NCBI GenBank assembly: GCA_037501455.1
Contig: CM074859.1
Span: 90,974,894 to 91,038,893 of the forward strand
Reading direction: 5' to 3'
Source of the DNA: Lantana camara
Taxonomy: Eukaryota > Streptophyta > Magnoliopsida > Lamiales > Verbenaceae
DNA length: 64,000 nucleotides
Below are positions 1 through 10,987 of the stretch, one piece after another. The first letter of the stretch is position 1. Each line of letters starts with the position of its first letter. The notes under the pieces were generated by a model. It ran no database searches. It was not told the DNA's origin and was given only the letters and a program-made list of their open reading frames with translations. The position numbers and the translations under genes are program-made.

Positions 1-8
1 AGTTCGAT

Positions 9-1207
9 GTGAAAAATGCCTTTTTACATGGGGATCTGTCAGAAGAAGTTTTCATGGAACCACCCCCAGGGTTTGCGGGTAGCTTTGGGAGGAATGAAGT
101 GTGTAAACTCCGAAAGGCATTGTACGGACTAAAGCAATCACCCCGGGCATGGTTTGGCAGATTTACCCGAGCAATGCAGAGACATGGATACATTCAGAGC
201 AACTCGGACCAAACGTTGTTCCTGAAACGGCGAGGAGAGCTGATCACGTGTCTAATTATTTATGTGGACGACATGATCATAACAGGAAGTGATACAGAAG
301 AGATGAATCAACTTAAAGAGAATCTCTTCAGGGAATTCGAAATGAAGGATCTTGGGGGCTTGAAGTATTTCCTTGGAATCGAAGTTCTACGGTCAAAACA
401 GGGAATCTTTATCTCCCAGAGGAAGTATGCCCTTGATTTACTTGCTGAAACTGGTATGATGGATTGCAAACCAGTTGAAACTCCGATACAGGTAAATCAC
501 AAGCTGAAGATAAATGAAAGCGGGGAACCAGCTGAAAAGGAACGGTATCAACTTCTTGTTGGTAAGTTGATTTACTTGTCTCATAGCCGGATATCGCGTA
601 TGCTGTGGGGATTGTAAGCCAGTTTATGCATCAACCATAGAAAAGACATATGGATGTAGTCATACTGATCATTGGGTACCTCAAAGGGTCGATAGGGACA
701 GGAATCATGTTTGGCAGGCATAGGCACTTGAATATTAAGGCCTACACGGACGCCGATTGGGCAGGGAACCCCAATGACAGGAGATCCACCTCCAGGTTCT
801 TCACATTGGTTGGGGGAAATGTGGTGACATGGCGGAGTAAGAAACAAAAGGTTGTAGCCTTGTCCAGTGCAGAGGCTGAGTTCAGAGGCGTTGCAAAGGG
901 CGTAACTGAAGTGATCTGGTTAAGGAAACTGATGACGGAGATTGGAATGACTTCTACCGGACCTACTCCACTTCGGTGTGACAACAGAGCTGCCATTAGC
1001 ATCTCAGAGAACCCTGTCCAACACGATAGGACAAAACATGTGGAAGTTAACCGGCATTTTATTAAAGAGAAACGTGAAAGTGGTATCATCACGATTCCGT
1101 TTGTCAGGTCAGAGGATCAGCTAGCCGATATCTTGACCAAGGCTGTCACAGGTCAGATATTTCAAACAGTGTTAAGCAAGTTAAGGATTGGCGACTCCAT
1201 CACTTAA
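9..1207 (+). pseudogene. copia pol remnant: reverse transcriptase C-terminus and RNase H
   Basis: The frame from base 9 begins at the [10 protein letters not shown] block of copia reverse transcriptase. It contains the catalytic YVDD motif (about bases 262-273), the FLGIEVLRS block and the LVGKLIYLSH block. Near bases 590-600 a small deletion removes the expected RPD residues and shifts the frame, which then stops at TAA 615-617. RNase H resumes in another frame from about 604, with an in-frame TAG at 638-640 where related elements have glutamine. Its motifs are TDADW, SSAEAEF and CDNRAA, and it ends with the copia C-terminal block HVEVNRHFIKE and DQLADILTKA. The product would have been the end of a polyprotein that copies element RNA into DNA. 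With the frameshift and stop it is dead. Confidence 0.92.
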
Positions 1208-1219
1208 CTTGAGGGGGAG

Positions 1220-1413
1220 TGTTGGAGAAGGCATATATTTGGCATGGTTGACTACGCCCGTTATGGTAGTGATTAAGCTGATTTGTAGTGATCTTGTTTC
1301 CCGTTTTCTGCTCCGTTATATACTTGTAGCCTCTTGTATTCCCTGTAACACAGAATATACTATACAACACAATGAATACAGTAAATTTTCTCCCCAAATA
1401 CCATGTTCTAACA
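1220..1413 (+). repeat. 3' LTR of the left-edge copia element
   Basis: This is a 194-bp LTR with TG...CA ends, directly after the polypurine tract. It contains a CTCCGTTATATACTTG stretch that may hold the TATA element. The partner LTR lies outside the window, so age cannot be judged. Confidence 0.88.
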
Positions 1414-1480
1414 CTTTGCTTATATATGTAGTTTAGGTGTTAATGGTGTTAATTTTATTCTAGTGACCGGTGTGAGCTTG

Positions 1481-2157
1481 GTTTAGTATATGCTAGGTAA
1501 GAACCCACTAGGTCATTCCTCTCAAATTTTGACATTTATCACTTTCTCTCTCTTCTTTATTTCTCTTGTTTTGTTTAATTTTTTCTTGTTTTTCTCATTT
1601 CCTTATTTCTTAAAAAACTATATAATTCTTTTTTTTTTTTCAATTATGATATGTATAAAATAAAATGTAATTATTTATATTTCTTTTTTTATTTAATATA
1701 TTATCTTAAAAAAAATTCTTTCTTATGAAATCACTACTCCTTGAACATATTATATGTAGATTACATAAAATTTATTTTTTTATAACATGTTACTCAATTA
1801 TGAAATATTATTAATTATTTTAAAAAATAACTATCATGAATTCAACTAATTTGAGGATTTAAAATGTAAAATAAATATATTTTCAAAGTAAAATTAATTT
1901 GTAGATAAAAAAGAAATTAGTTCTCCATATACAATATTTTATTAGATAAAAAATAATAATTAAATTTTTTTATACATGTCATAATTGAAAATAAATAATA
2001 TATTTTATAAAAAATAATAACCTAACAAAATAGAAAAGATAAAACAAGTAAAAATTAAACAAAACAAGAAATATGCATGAGAAATAAAAAAAAAATAAAA
2101 AAAAAAATGACAAATGTAGAAATTTGAGAGGAATGACCTACCTAACACATTCTAAAC
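1481..2157. mobile_element. Foldback element, non-autonomous Mutator-like
   Basis: The two ends are long inverted repeats. The left arm reads GTTTAGTATATGCTAGGTA, then TAGGTCATTCCTCTCAAATTT and a TCTCTCTTCTTTATTTCTCTTG tract. The right arm is its reverse complement (AAATTTGAGAGGAATGACCTA then CTAACACATTCTAAAC). Pairing can be followed for roughly 100 bases, with a short insertion in the left arm. The flanks are GTGTGAGCTT on the left and GTATGAGCTT on the right, a 10-bp duplication with one mismatch, which suits Mutator-like elements. The 0.5-kb interior is AT-rich and has no reading frame, so any transposition would need enzyme from elsewhere. Confidence 0.72.
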
Positions 2158-2167
2158 GTATGAGCTT

Positions 2168-2889
2168 AGGAGTGGATATCAATGGCGACGAAGGACGTGA
2201 TGAAACGCGAGCCGATAGCATTTGTGCACCGACTTCCTTTACTGTCGAATCTATTAATAGTGAATTAACCTTATTTTTTTAGGGAAAATTGTTAAGTTTT
2301 TGGTTCTCGATTACTCTATGTTAGGTTGATATCCATTTGTTTTTATAGTGATTTTCAAATGTTGTTAAAGAATTGTTCTTGAAAAAATGTGTCCATATAG
2401 TGAGTGTTTATACGAGTTTTTGTGGAAAGTAGACATTAAAATCAGAAAATGTTAAAAATCGTTCAAGTGAGAAGTCTTCAAATTTTTTTATTTTTTTATT
2501 TATTTTTAAAATGGTAATTCAGTGTCGGAAGGAAATAATGAAAAGGAAAAATTATGACTATGGTAATTGTGGAAAATTATGACTACGGTAATCATAATAA
2601 ATTGTGAAATGTTTTACATATTTCTGAGTATAACCTAGTAGTGGATAAGAAATTAAAGTTAGAATAATAACTAATAGCTTATTTCTACAAAGAATACATA
2701 TAAATTAATTTCATTTATAATGCTAAAAGTAGAAAAGGCACTAGTGTTGTTTTCCTTTTCTTTGAGTTTACAAATACTATGGTAATATAATTCATATTCA
2801 CCTTTCTGATAATCGAGATGCAGTTCAGAAGAAGAAAAAAATATGTAATCAATTCTAAGATACTAAACCAAACATCAAGCGAAAGAAAG
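2168..2889. other. AT-rich intergenic sequence, no gene seen
   Basis: There is no reading frame of substance, no LTR end and no clear repeat. It contains scattered poly-T runs and a short local duplication (GACTAYGGTAATYRT near 2555-2595). It lies between the foldback element and the 3' end of the ASY1 fragment and may be former intron or 3' flank. Confidence 0.5.
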
Positions 2890-3335
2890 AAGATTAACCT
2901 TTCTCTGATTAACCTTTCTCTTGTTAATGATGTAACTTTCTCCTACAGATTTTGATAGGAACTTTTCCTTCACAAGGCTGTCCATGATTTCTGGACCGTA
3001 GAAACAGTTAATATCACTTTATAGGAAAGAATTGTAGAACTAAGGGTTTGTTTGTATTGACTTGAGACTGAATGATTCTTAAGCTGTACCTTCAATCAAG
3101 ACCTGCAGAAATTAAATAAAATTGATCAGAAGCACGGATCAGGGATCATTTCCGGAATATCTCTTCTCATCTTAAAGAGCAAACATTAAATCATATATAG
3201 ACTCCTTACCACTGATATGTCAGGGAAATTTGAGAGGACATCAGTGAGCTCAACTGTGTCAAGATGGTGTGAGTTTATCCAATCCGTCACCCGTTCCGAC
3301 TGTTGCTCATTTTCCGCTAGATCTTGAGTGTCATC

Positions 3336-3370
<35 letters not shown>

Positions 3371-4905
3371 TGTAGGAATTATTTTTAATCTCAATATAGA
3401 TGTGCAGTTGAACAATTTCATGGGATTTATATAGCACCTTCATCAGTTCCTCCATTATCATGTTGTTGTTGTATCTCTGTCAAACCAAATGTCAGAAATT
3501 TAATTATAGCAGCGAAACAAAATGAATGAAAACTACAAAGTACAAAGTGTCTATAGGGGCAACATTCACCTATGGGTGCTACAATATATTGATCATCGTC
3601 AGAATTGCAAATCTGCAAGTACCAGGTAGATTATACAAGTTTTTCATTAGTCAAATCGAGATGAATATATATATAATTAAGCTCTTTCCACAAGAACCAG
3701 AAACTATTGCGATTAGAAGAACAAAGTGGAATTCACCCATTACCTCACTATCAGATTCACTGTCTTCATCTTTTTGGAGAGAATCAGCTCCCAAGCTCCC
3801 ATCCTCGTCTTGATTGCCATTGTTTTCATCTTCACATGGACCAAGCACGCTCTTAATCGAAGATGGGAGAAACTATTAAGCCCTGCCAGCAGAATGATAG
3901 AAGAGGTTTTCTGTATTTCAAAATTCCACACCTTCAGAGCTAGGACTAAATGCTTGCCATTCCCTTTTCCGACTTCCATCTTCAAAGGATATTTAATCCA
4001 CGTATTATGAGCTTCGTCTTCTGAGAAGCCTCTGAAAAAGGGGGCTCATAATCCATTGGCTGCAACATCAGGAAGTAAGGTGAAAATCTGAAACGAAGTT
4101 CCTGAATAATGTAAGTAGGCTAAAGTACCGTGACATCATCATAATACAGGAGCTTCATCAATACGGTGCGCTGAAAGAACATACATTCTGAATTAGCACT
4201 ATAAAAAAGCAAGCAATCGAGCATAATGAACTGTACTTGATTAGTCCATGAAAATGACTCATTTTTAAGAAGTTACACCTCTTCTGGCATGTGGCATCTT
4301 ATCTAGTGTCCTCATTAGTTGAACTAGGTTACGGACCATTTTGCCTGCCGAACTCCTGAAACTTTTCATTTAAATGTTGTTAGTATGAAAATTTAACCAA
4401 CAATAAAATGCAGTGAGTTTGATGCTGTTAAGTTGATTCAACTACCACATCGGACTATGAGTTATTTCTGTTGTGGAATTATGCTTGAATGTCCCTCCCT
4501 TCTTTATCCCGCTACGATTAATGTTCATTGAGACCTCTTGACTGTCAGAACCAGAGTAACTGAGTGAAACTGCAGAAAAACAACTTGATCAGTAAATAAC
4601 TTAAAATGACTCATCAAATGTGATATAGGAAAGGTTGAACAGAATTTAGCCATCAGCTATAGTCGAGTATTTTAAATTATTGAAGATATTATTTGTTTCA
4701 ACTCCTATCAACATGCGTTCAACTTAATCATTAAATTGTATAATGAATCTTCAACACTAGCTCAAATCATTCTTTCGTAGAAGCTTCAGCTTCTTACAAC
4801 TTACAGGAATATTCCTCAATCATTGGACCATCCACTGCTTCACAGACACAGAACAAGAGTGCCTCCATTCATACGAGGAACACCTTACGTTCACCACGCA
4901 CTTTT
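2890..4905 (-). pseudogene. ASY1: ASY1/PAIR2-like meiotic HORMA-domain gene, broken fragment
   Basis: ASY1 is the meiotic chromosome-axis HORMA protein needed for synapsis. About eight exons can be followed on the minus strand, with splice sites of matching phase. They are: ~4860-4806 (CEAVDGPMIEEYS), ~4572-4446 (DSQEVSMNINRSG), ~4357-4280 (GKMVRNLVQLMRTLDKMP), 4171-4130 (RTVLMKLLYYDDVT), 4059-3934 ([11 protein letters not shown]), 3872-3744 (LGPCEDEN and an acidic stretch), 3612-3570 with 3476-3438, and 3334-3220 (ENEQQSERVTDWINS, LTDVLSNFPDIS). A further piece at ~2998-2914 (EIMDSLVKEKFLSK) lacks a good acceptor. These follow the order of the second half of the HORMA domain and the linker and winged-helix start. 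Breaks: a 7-bp duplication (ATGCCAC) near 4290, one base missing in the T-run near 4040, and the whole 5' part lost beside the copia insertion. The 3' exons are also missing. Confidence 0.85.
3336..3370. repeat. Compound (TG)n(AG)n microsatellite at an ASY1 intron end
   Basis: About 15 bases of TG repeats are followed by about 20 bases of AG repeats. Read on the minus strand, it forms the polypyrimidine/CA tract and AG of the acceptor just before the exon that begins with DDTQDLAENEQQ. Length changes here would have altered the splice site of the former gene. Confidence 0.9.
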
Positions 4906-5087
4906 TGTTGACAAAAGATAAATATGGAAGTGGTTAGGATCCCTACAAATCAGGAACTGAATTAGTTTGATTGTATAGGGCATCTCTTCTATATATCTTA
5001 CGGCATTGTACTCTCCTATTACATTACAGAATTACAAAACACGATGAATAAACAAACTTTTTCCCTGTTCATATATATCTTTTATCA
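4906..5087 (+). repeat. 5' LTR, copia element 4906-10409
   Basis: This 182-bp LTR starts TGTTGACAAAAGATAA and ends CTTTTATCA. I compared it base by base by eye with the 3' copy and found no difference. CTATATATCTTACGG near its middle is the best candidate for a TATA region. Confidence 0.95.
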
Positions 5088-5100
5088 TGGCATCAGAGCC
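5088..5100 (+). promoter_or_regulatory. Primer binding site (initiator methionine tRNA type)
   Basis: TGGCATCAGAGCC follows the LTR directly. It is one base different from the usual TGGTATCAGAGC that pairs with the 3' end of plant initiator tRNA-Met to start minus-strand DNA synthesis. Confidence 0.85.
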
Positions 5101-7850
5101 ATACGATCTTGAGGATCGGTAATCGGCTTCATCATCTGTCGTGTCCAAAACGTCCGGCAATGAGTGAGGAAGAGGAGGTATCGTCGCCGGCACTGTCCGA
5201 AGCGGCCACCATCCTTTCACAACAAATCGCCAAACTTCTGCAACAACACAAACCACAACCTCAATCAAACTCTGATGGTCAAGTAACTATTGACTTGAAA
5301 TTAAACAACAACAATTATGTTTTGTGGGCAAGAATGCTCGAAATCGCCATTGGTGCGCGAGGGCATCTAAACCATCTAACCGGACACCCAGCGCCACCAC
5401 CGGAAACCGACGAGACGTATCAATCGTGGAAACAACGCGATCTACAAGTCTTTGGATGGATCACACAAGCCATCGATCCGTCCCTTGTTACCCAGTTTAT
5501 CCATTATCCCACTGCAAGAGATTTGTGGAAGGGATTATCAACAACATACCAATCGGGGGAAGATAGTCTGCAGATTTTTGATTTAATGACCAAAGCAGAC
5601 AGAATCAAACAAGATCATACCAGTTTGGAAGAATACTACAGCACCAGCCGAAGTATTTGGGCGGAAATCGACCGACGACGCCCAAACCCTATGGAATCTC
5701 CTGCCGACATCACCAAATATAACCAGATTCAAGACGAGCATCGTCTATTCAAATTCTTGTCTGGATTGAACCCTGAATATGATGCAATTGTTCGAGAAAT
5801 TCTAAGAGAATCAAAGTTACCCTCAGTCGACACCACCTACGCCGTAGTCCGGCCGGGAAGCCGCCCGGAAAGCCATCTTAGGACCGACGGCAGCCTCCAT
5901 CGAGACGAACTCATCATTGGGTATCGGATCAAGAATGGTGGTGCAAGGGAGAGGGACGAAATCGCTGGGACAGAACCGTAAACCTCACCGTCGGTCAGAA
6001 CAGGCGCAGAGCACGCCAGACTCATCATTCCGGCGGAAATCCGACCTTACCTGTGACCATTGCGGGAAACCAGGCCACCTCGAGAAAGATTGTTTCGAAA
6101 TCGTTGGTTACCCAGATTGGTGGGTGATTAAGGATCGGAAAACCGAACCGGAGAAAGCAAGGAATCGGGGAATGGCAGCCGTAGTCGACGGCAACCCAAT
6201 CGGTGGAAATTCCACCGGAGACGATGATCGGGGAACGGGTAAAGTGGCGGTGGGGATTACTCATCAGAAGCATGTACGGGAACCGACCCATCTCTCTAAC
6301 CCAACAAAGAAAGCAAATGAGGCGGCGTGCTCTAGTCCAGGTATAGGGCAAAGAGGATTGAAATTCCCCTCTTGCCCTTTGACTTATTTCCCCACTAATA
6401 TACAGAATATAGATGTGGATTTACATTTGCATGATTTAAAACAGTGGCCCTCATTGAATATTGTTAACAAGCCAACAAATGAGAAAAATAGTGCATGGAT
6501 ATTTGATTATGGTGCTACGGATACAGTTACTTATGACCCCACAGATATTATTTCCCCTCAAATCCCACGAAGAGATACTATGCAAACGGCTAGTGGTGAA
6601 TATGTTTCTGTTATGGGTGGGGGAGTTATTAAACTTAGTCCGACACTTCAATTGTCTAATTGTCTATGTGTGCCCTCTTTGTCGAATAAGCTGTTGTCAA
6701 TTAGCCATGTGACTAAAGAACTTAATTGTGTGGTTGTAATGTATCCCTCCTTCTGTGTTTTGCAGGATATCCGTTCGAGGGAGATTATTGGGCGTGGCAC
6801 TGAGCGGGATGGCTTGTACTATGTTGACGAGGTGAACTCTGAGGGACGGACTCTCATGGCGCAAGGCTCGGTTAACAGGAAAAGTTGGTTGTGGCATCGG
6901 CGTCTAGGGCATCCCTCTGAGGGTTATCTAAAAAGGCTTTTTCCACAATTTTCTAGTAAACATATTTCTTGTGAGACTTGTGTTTTAGCTAAAAGTTATC
7001 GACATTCTTTTCCCTTGAATAATACTCGTGTTGATGTTCCCTTCTCATTAATACATTCTGATGTTTGGGGGCCAGCCCCGATTTCTGGGGGAGGGGGTTT
7101 TCAATATTTCGTGACTTTTATTGATGATTGCACGCGCATGTGTTGGATATACTTTTTAAAACACAAGTCTGAAGTCTTTGATAAGGTTCTCCATTTTTTC
7201 CGTATGGTTAAAACCCAATTTGATGCTCAAGTTAAAATACTCAGATCCGATAATGGGGGGGAATTTGTTACTCAAAAGCTGCAGACATTCTTCTCTGAAA
7301 ATGGCCTAATTCATCAAACCACTTGCCCTAATACTCCACAACAAAATGGGGTTGCTGAGCGCAAAAACCGTTTTCTTCTTGAAATTACCCGGGCATTAAT
7401 GATTGAGTCACATGTTCCTTCATCCTTTTGGCCCGAAGCAGTTGCCACTGCCGCTTATTTGGCTAATCGTTTGCCCACCAAAATCCTCGACTTCCGCACT
7501 CCTATCCAAACTCTGAGTGATTATACCCGAGTCCCACCGGCTTTATCACTTACCCCCCGGATTTTTGGGTGTTCAGTTTTTGTCCATGTCCCGAAATCCA
7601 ACCGTACTAAGCTTGAGCCGTGTGCTGAAAAATGTGTGTTTGTAGGGTATGGAGTCCACCAGAAAGGGTACCGTTGCTTTAACCCTAAAACCCGTCGTAT
7701 GTTTACCACTCTTGATTGTGACTTTGTTGAGACTGAGTATTATTACCTTGCCCCTACCCATTCTAGTGTTCAGGGGGAGAGACAAACAGAGGATCCACTA
7801 GTTTGGTTAGGTGCAGGTGCAGGACCCCTGATTGCCTCGAGTCCGCCTCC

Positions 7851-8330
7851 CTCGAATTCCCTGAACAAATTTCCTCGAAGGCTTTCTATCTCCTTAACAT
7901 CATCCCCGGTGATAACCATATCATCAACGTATATAATGAGGCATGTGATCTTTTCGTCCCTCCTTTTCAAAAACAGAGTATGATCTGAGTTACTCTGTTT
8001 GTACCCATATCTTTTCATCGCAGCGGTAAACCTCCCAAACCACGCCCTGGGAGATTGCTTTAGTCCATATAACGCCTTTCTCAGCCGACACACTTCCTGG
8101 GATCCAAACTCATGAGAGAACCCTGGTGGACAGTCCATATATACTTCCTCTGTCAAGTCACCATGAAGGAAAGCATTTTTTACGCCGAACTGATGGAGGG
8201 GCCAATCCATGTTCGCGGCAATAGAAAACAGAACTCGTATTGTGTCAATTTTTACCACTGGTGAGAAGGTCTCACCATAATCCACTCCATAGGTTTGGGT
8301 ATATCCCTTCGCCACCAAACGAGCCTTGTA
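7851..8330 (-). repeat. Inverted copy of the RT segment (left arm of hairpin)
   Basis: These 480 bases are the reverse complement of 8866-9345. The minus-strand frame reads RT from [12 protein letters not shown] through YVDDMVITG to LFREFE. Only about four base differences were found. Three change residues, and in each case this copy has FSPVVK where the forward copy has FSRVAK, or QFGVKN where the forward copy has QFDVKN. The copy therefore derives from a slightly different relative, or each arm has mutated separately. At its right edge CCCTTCGCCACCAAACGA is repeated in tandem, a junction scar typical of template switching. Confidence 0.95.
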
Positions 8331-8865
8331 TCCCTTCGCCACCAAACGAACCTCGAGTCATCTTGATAATGAAGTGCAGGTTAACCAGAATGTGCACCCG
8401 TCTCCCTCAACTGATATCCCCGAGGTTAGTACTGGTGAGTTTTCTCATACAAGTTCTACTACTGTTCCTGCTAATAATGAAAGTGCAGATGCAAGTGAAA
8501 AGGTAGAAGAGAATAGAGAAGATAGGTACATGCTTCCACCTCGAAGTACTCGAGGGGTTCCTCCAAAACGATATTCCCCGGAACAGGAGCCTAGGGCACA
8601 AAGATATCCAGTGGCAGACTTAGTCAGGGGGAGCCTGACAAGTTCTGCAAAGGCCTTTGTAACAGCCATTTACACAGATGATATACCACAAAATGTGGAA
8701 GAAGCTATGAAAATTCCAGAGTGGGTTGTAGCAATGAATGATGAGATGAGTGCTTTGAGGAAAAATGGCACTTGGGACAAATGTACACTACCTTTGGGCA
8801 AGAAACCTGTTGGATGTCGGTGGGTGTATACAATAAAACGGAAGGCTGATGGGAGCATTGAAAGA

Positions 8866-9345
8866 TACAAGGCTCGTTTGGTGGCGAAGGGATATACCCA
8901 AACCTATGGAGTGGATTATGGTGAGACCTTCTCAAGAGTGGCAAAAATTGACACAATACGAGTTCTGTTTTCTATTGCCGCGAACATGGATTGGCCCCTC
9001 CATCAGTTCGACGTAAAAAATGCTTTCCTTCATGGTGACTTGACAGAGGAAGTATATATGGACTGTCCACCGGGGTTCTCTCATGAGTTTGGATCCCAGG
9101 AAGTGTGTCGGCTGAGAAAGGCGTTATATGGACTAAAGCAATCTCCCAGGGCGTGGTTTGGGAGGTTTACCGCTGCGATGAAAAGATATGGGTACAAACA
9201 GAGTAACTCAGATCATACTCTGTTTTTGAAAAGGAGGGACGAAAAGATCACATGCCTCATTATATACGTTGATGATATGGTTATCACCGGGGATGATGTT
9301 AAGGAGATAGAAAGCCTTCGAGGAAATTTGTTCAGGGAATTCGAG
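8866..9345 (+). repeat. Forward RT segment (right arm of hairpin)
   Basis: This is the native RT segment that pairs with the inverted copy 535 bases upstream. It is part of the pol frame and includes the catalytic YVDD. A sense transcript from the LTR would contain both arms with a loop of 535 nt. Confidence 0.93.
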
Positions 9346-10227
9346 ATGAAGGACTTGGGGCATCTGAAATACTTTCTCGGAATCGAAGTCTTGAGGTCAA
9401 ATCGAGGGATTTACATCTCACAGAGAAAGTATATTCTGGATCTTCTTACAGAAGCAGGGATGGTAAGCTGTAAGCCAGCTGACACACCTATGGTAGTGAA
9501 CCACGGGTTGAAGATAGTTGAAGGAGCTGAAGCAGCTGATCAAGGGAGATACCAACATTTGGTAGGAAAACTCATCTATCTGTCACATACGCGACCTGAT
9601 ATCGCGTACGCAGTGGGAGTGGTAAGTCAGTTCATGCATAAGCCACAAAAGGAACATATGGAAGCAGCCTTAAGGATACTAAAGTATTTAAAGGGGTCCC
9701 CAGACACAGGAATTCTCTACAAGAAGAATGGTCATCTGAGAATGGAAGCTTATACAGATGCAGATTGGGTAGGAAATCCTGTTGACCGAAGGTCTACCTC
9801 CGGGTACTTTACCTTTGTTGGGGGTAATTTGGTCACTTGGAAATCCAAGAAACAGAAGGTGGTAGCTTTGTCGAGTGCTGAGGCAGAATTCAGGGGAATT
9901 GCAAAGGGGTTATCAGAAGTTTTATGGCTTAGGAAGTTGATGATGGAACTCGGTTTCCAGTCAAACAAGGCGTGTCCCTTGAAATGTGATAACAAGGCAG
10001 CAGTGCAGATTTCTGAAAATCCGGTACAACACGACAGAACGAAACATGTAGAAATTGATCGGCACTTTATTAAAGAGAAACTTGACGCAGGGATCATCTC
10101 CTTACCGTTTGTGCGATCAGAGGATCAGTTAGCTGATATTCTCACAAAGGCATCTACAGGCCGGGTTTTCCTTGACATGTTGAGCAAGTTAGGTGTTGGG
10201 TGTCCTACGACCTAACTTGAGGGGGAG

Positions 10228-10409
10228 TGTTGACAAAAGATAAATATGGAAGTGGTTAGGATCCCTACAAATCAGGAACTGAATTAGTTTGATTGTATAG
10301 GGCATCTCTTCTATATATCTTACGGCATTGTACTCTCCTATTACATTACAGAATTACAAAACACGATGAATAAACAAACTTTTTCCCTGTTCATATATAT
10401 CTTTTATCA
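10228..10409 (+). repeat. 3' LTR, copia element 4906-10409
   Basis: This is the 182-bp partner of the 5' LTR with no visible difference, preceded by the polypurine tract AACTTGAGGGGGAG. The target duplication CTTTT follows immediately. Confidence 0.95.
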
Positions 10410-10447
10410 CTTTTCGTTTTCGTTGGGTTTTCGAGTCGGACACGGGA

Positions 10448-10533
10448 GGGTGAGATTTCGTAGAGCTGAGAAATGTTTATCCTACAGTTAGGGTGAGATT
10501 TCGTAGAGCTGAGAAATGTTTATCCTACAGTGA
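10448..10533. repeat. 43-bp tandem duplication upstream of the mTERF-like gene
   Basis: GGGTGAGATTTCGTAGAGCTGAGAAATGTTTATCCTACAGT occurs twice with a 43-base period, and a third partial copy (GTGAGATTTC) follows. It lies in what would be the 5' leader or promoter of the next gene. Confidence 0.85.
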
Positions 10534-10987
10534 GATTTCTGTTTTGATTGGGTTATATTTTTTTCTGCATATTTAAGTTGATGCTTTGTTTCCCGTTGTG
10601 TCTATTTGGATCATTAGAACTCTGATTTGGGGTGATTTGGAGAGAAATACCTTTGTTTCCTAAAAAAATCCAGTTGAGGTGAATCTAATTTTTGTTATTT
10701 GAGCTCTTATTTAAGTTGTATTATGAAAAATGTGTTATGATTTCAGTTTGTGATCTTAAGATTCAAGCTTTGTGTTGTTTGAAGGAGGAATGCATGCAAA
10801 GCTTGTGTGTTTTTCTGCATATTTTGCTGCGTCATTTCAAGAAATTGCTTTGTTTCCTAAAAAATCGTATGGGATCAGAGTTTCTAGAAATACCTTTTGT
10901 TTCCTAAATAGATTTTAAGTTATTATGAAATTGTTTTATGAGTTTAGTTTGTATTATCTCTTTGTTGTTTGAAGGTGGACAGCGAAG

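Larger units (their letters stand above)
1..1413 (+). mobile_element. Ty1/copia retrotransposon, 3' part (5' end outside window)
   Basis: The 3' portion of a copia element enters from the left edge. It carries the end of reverse transcriptase, RNase H, a purine-rich tract (TTGAGGGGGAG) and a 194-bp 3' LTR that begins TGTTGG and ends CTAACA. The pol protein is close to that of the copia element at 4906-10409, but the LTR sequences differ, so these are separate families of one lineage. The 5' half, and therefore the target duplication, cannot be seen. Confidence 0.93.
5160..10215 (+). pseudogene. copia gag-pol polyprotein, frameshifted and interrupted
   Basis: This was one polyprotein frame. 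The gag part starts at MSEEEEV; an upstream ATG at 5109 is in frame but in leader-like sequence. An extra C near 5852 shifts the frame, and the rest of gag and pol continue in another frame to the end. Domains in order: gag; CCHC knuckle CDHCGKPGHLEKDC (~6052); aspartic protease, where the expected D-S-G reads D-Y-G (6505-6513); integrase with zinc site (H at WHRRLGH, C at CETC) and catalytic residues in SDVWG, SDNGGEF and GVAERKN. After the reversed block come RT with YVDD at 9265-9276 and RNase H (TDADW, SSAEAEF, CDNKAA, ending DQLADILTKA). The reversed block makes integrase and RT discontinuous. RT and RNase H are otherwise open. In the FSRVAK segment the forward copy departs from the usual FSPVVK. 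Confidence 0.93.
4906..10409 (+). mobile_element. Ty1/copia element with inverted internal RT duplication
   Basis: This is a full-length insertion of 5504 bp bounded by identical 182-bp LTRs (TGTTGACA...TTTATCA) and a 5-bp target duplication CTTTT (4901-4905 and 10410-10414). The order is LTR, primer site, gag, protease, integrase, RT, RNase H, polypurine tract (TTGAGGGGGAG), LTR. It sits at the upstream break of the ASY1 fragment. Three defects would stop autonomous movement: a 1-base insertion in gag near 5852, protease DSG changed to DYG, and a reversed RT block at 7851-8330. Because the LTRs are identical, insertion is recent, and the defects were probably already present and complemented by a relative. 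Confidence 0.96.

Noticed and set aside
742..1092. Minus-strand frames opposite copia RNase H (also 9750-10097)
   Set aside because: Mirror frames of a conserved coding region; the same shadow appears in both copia elements.
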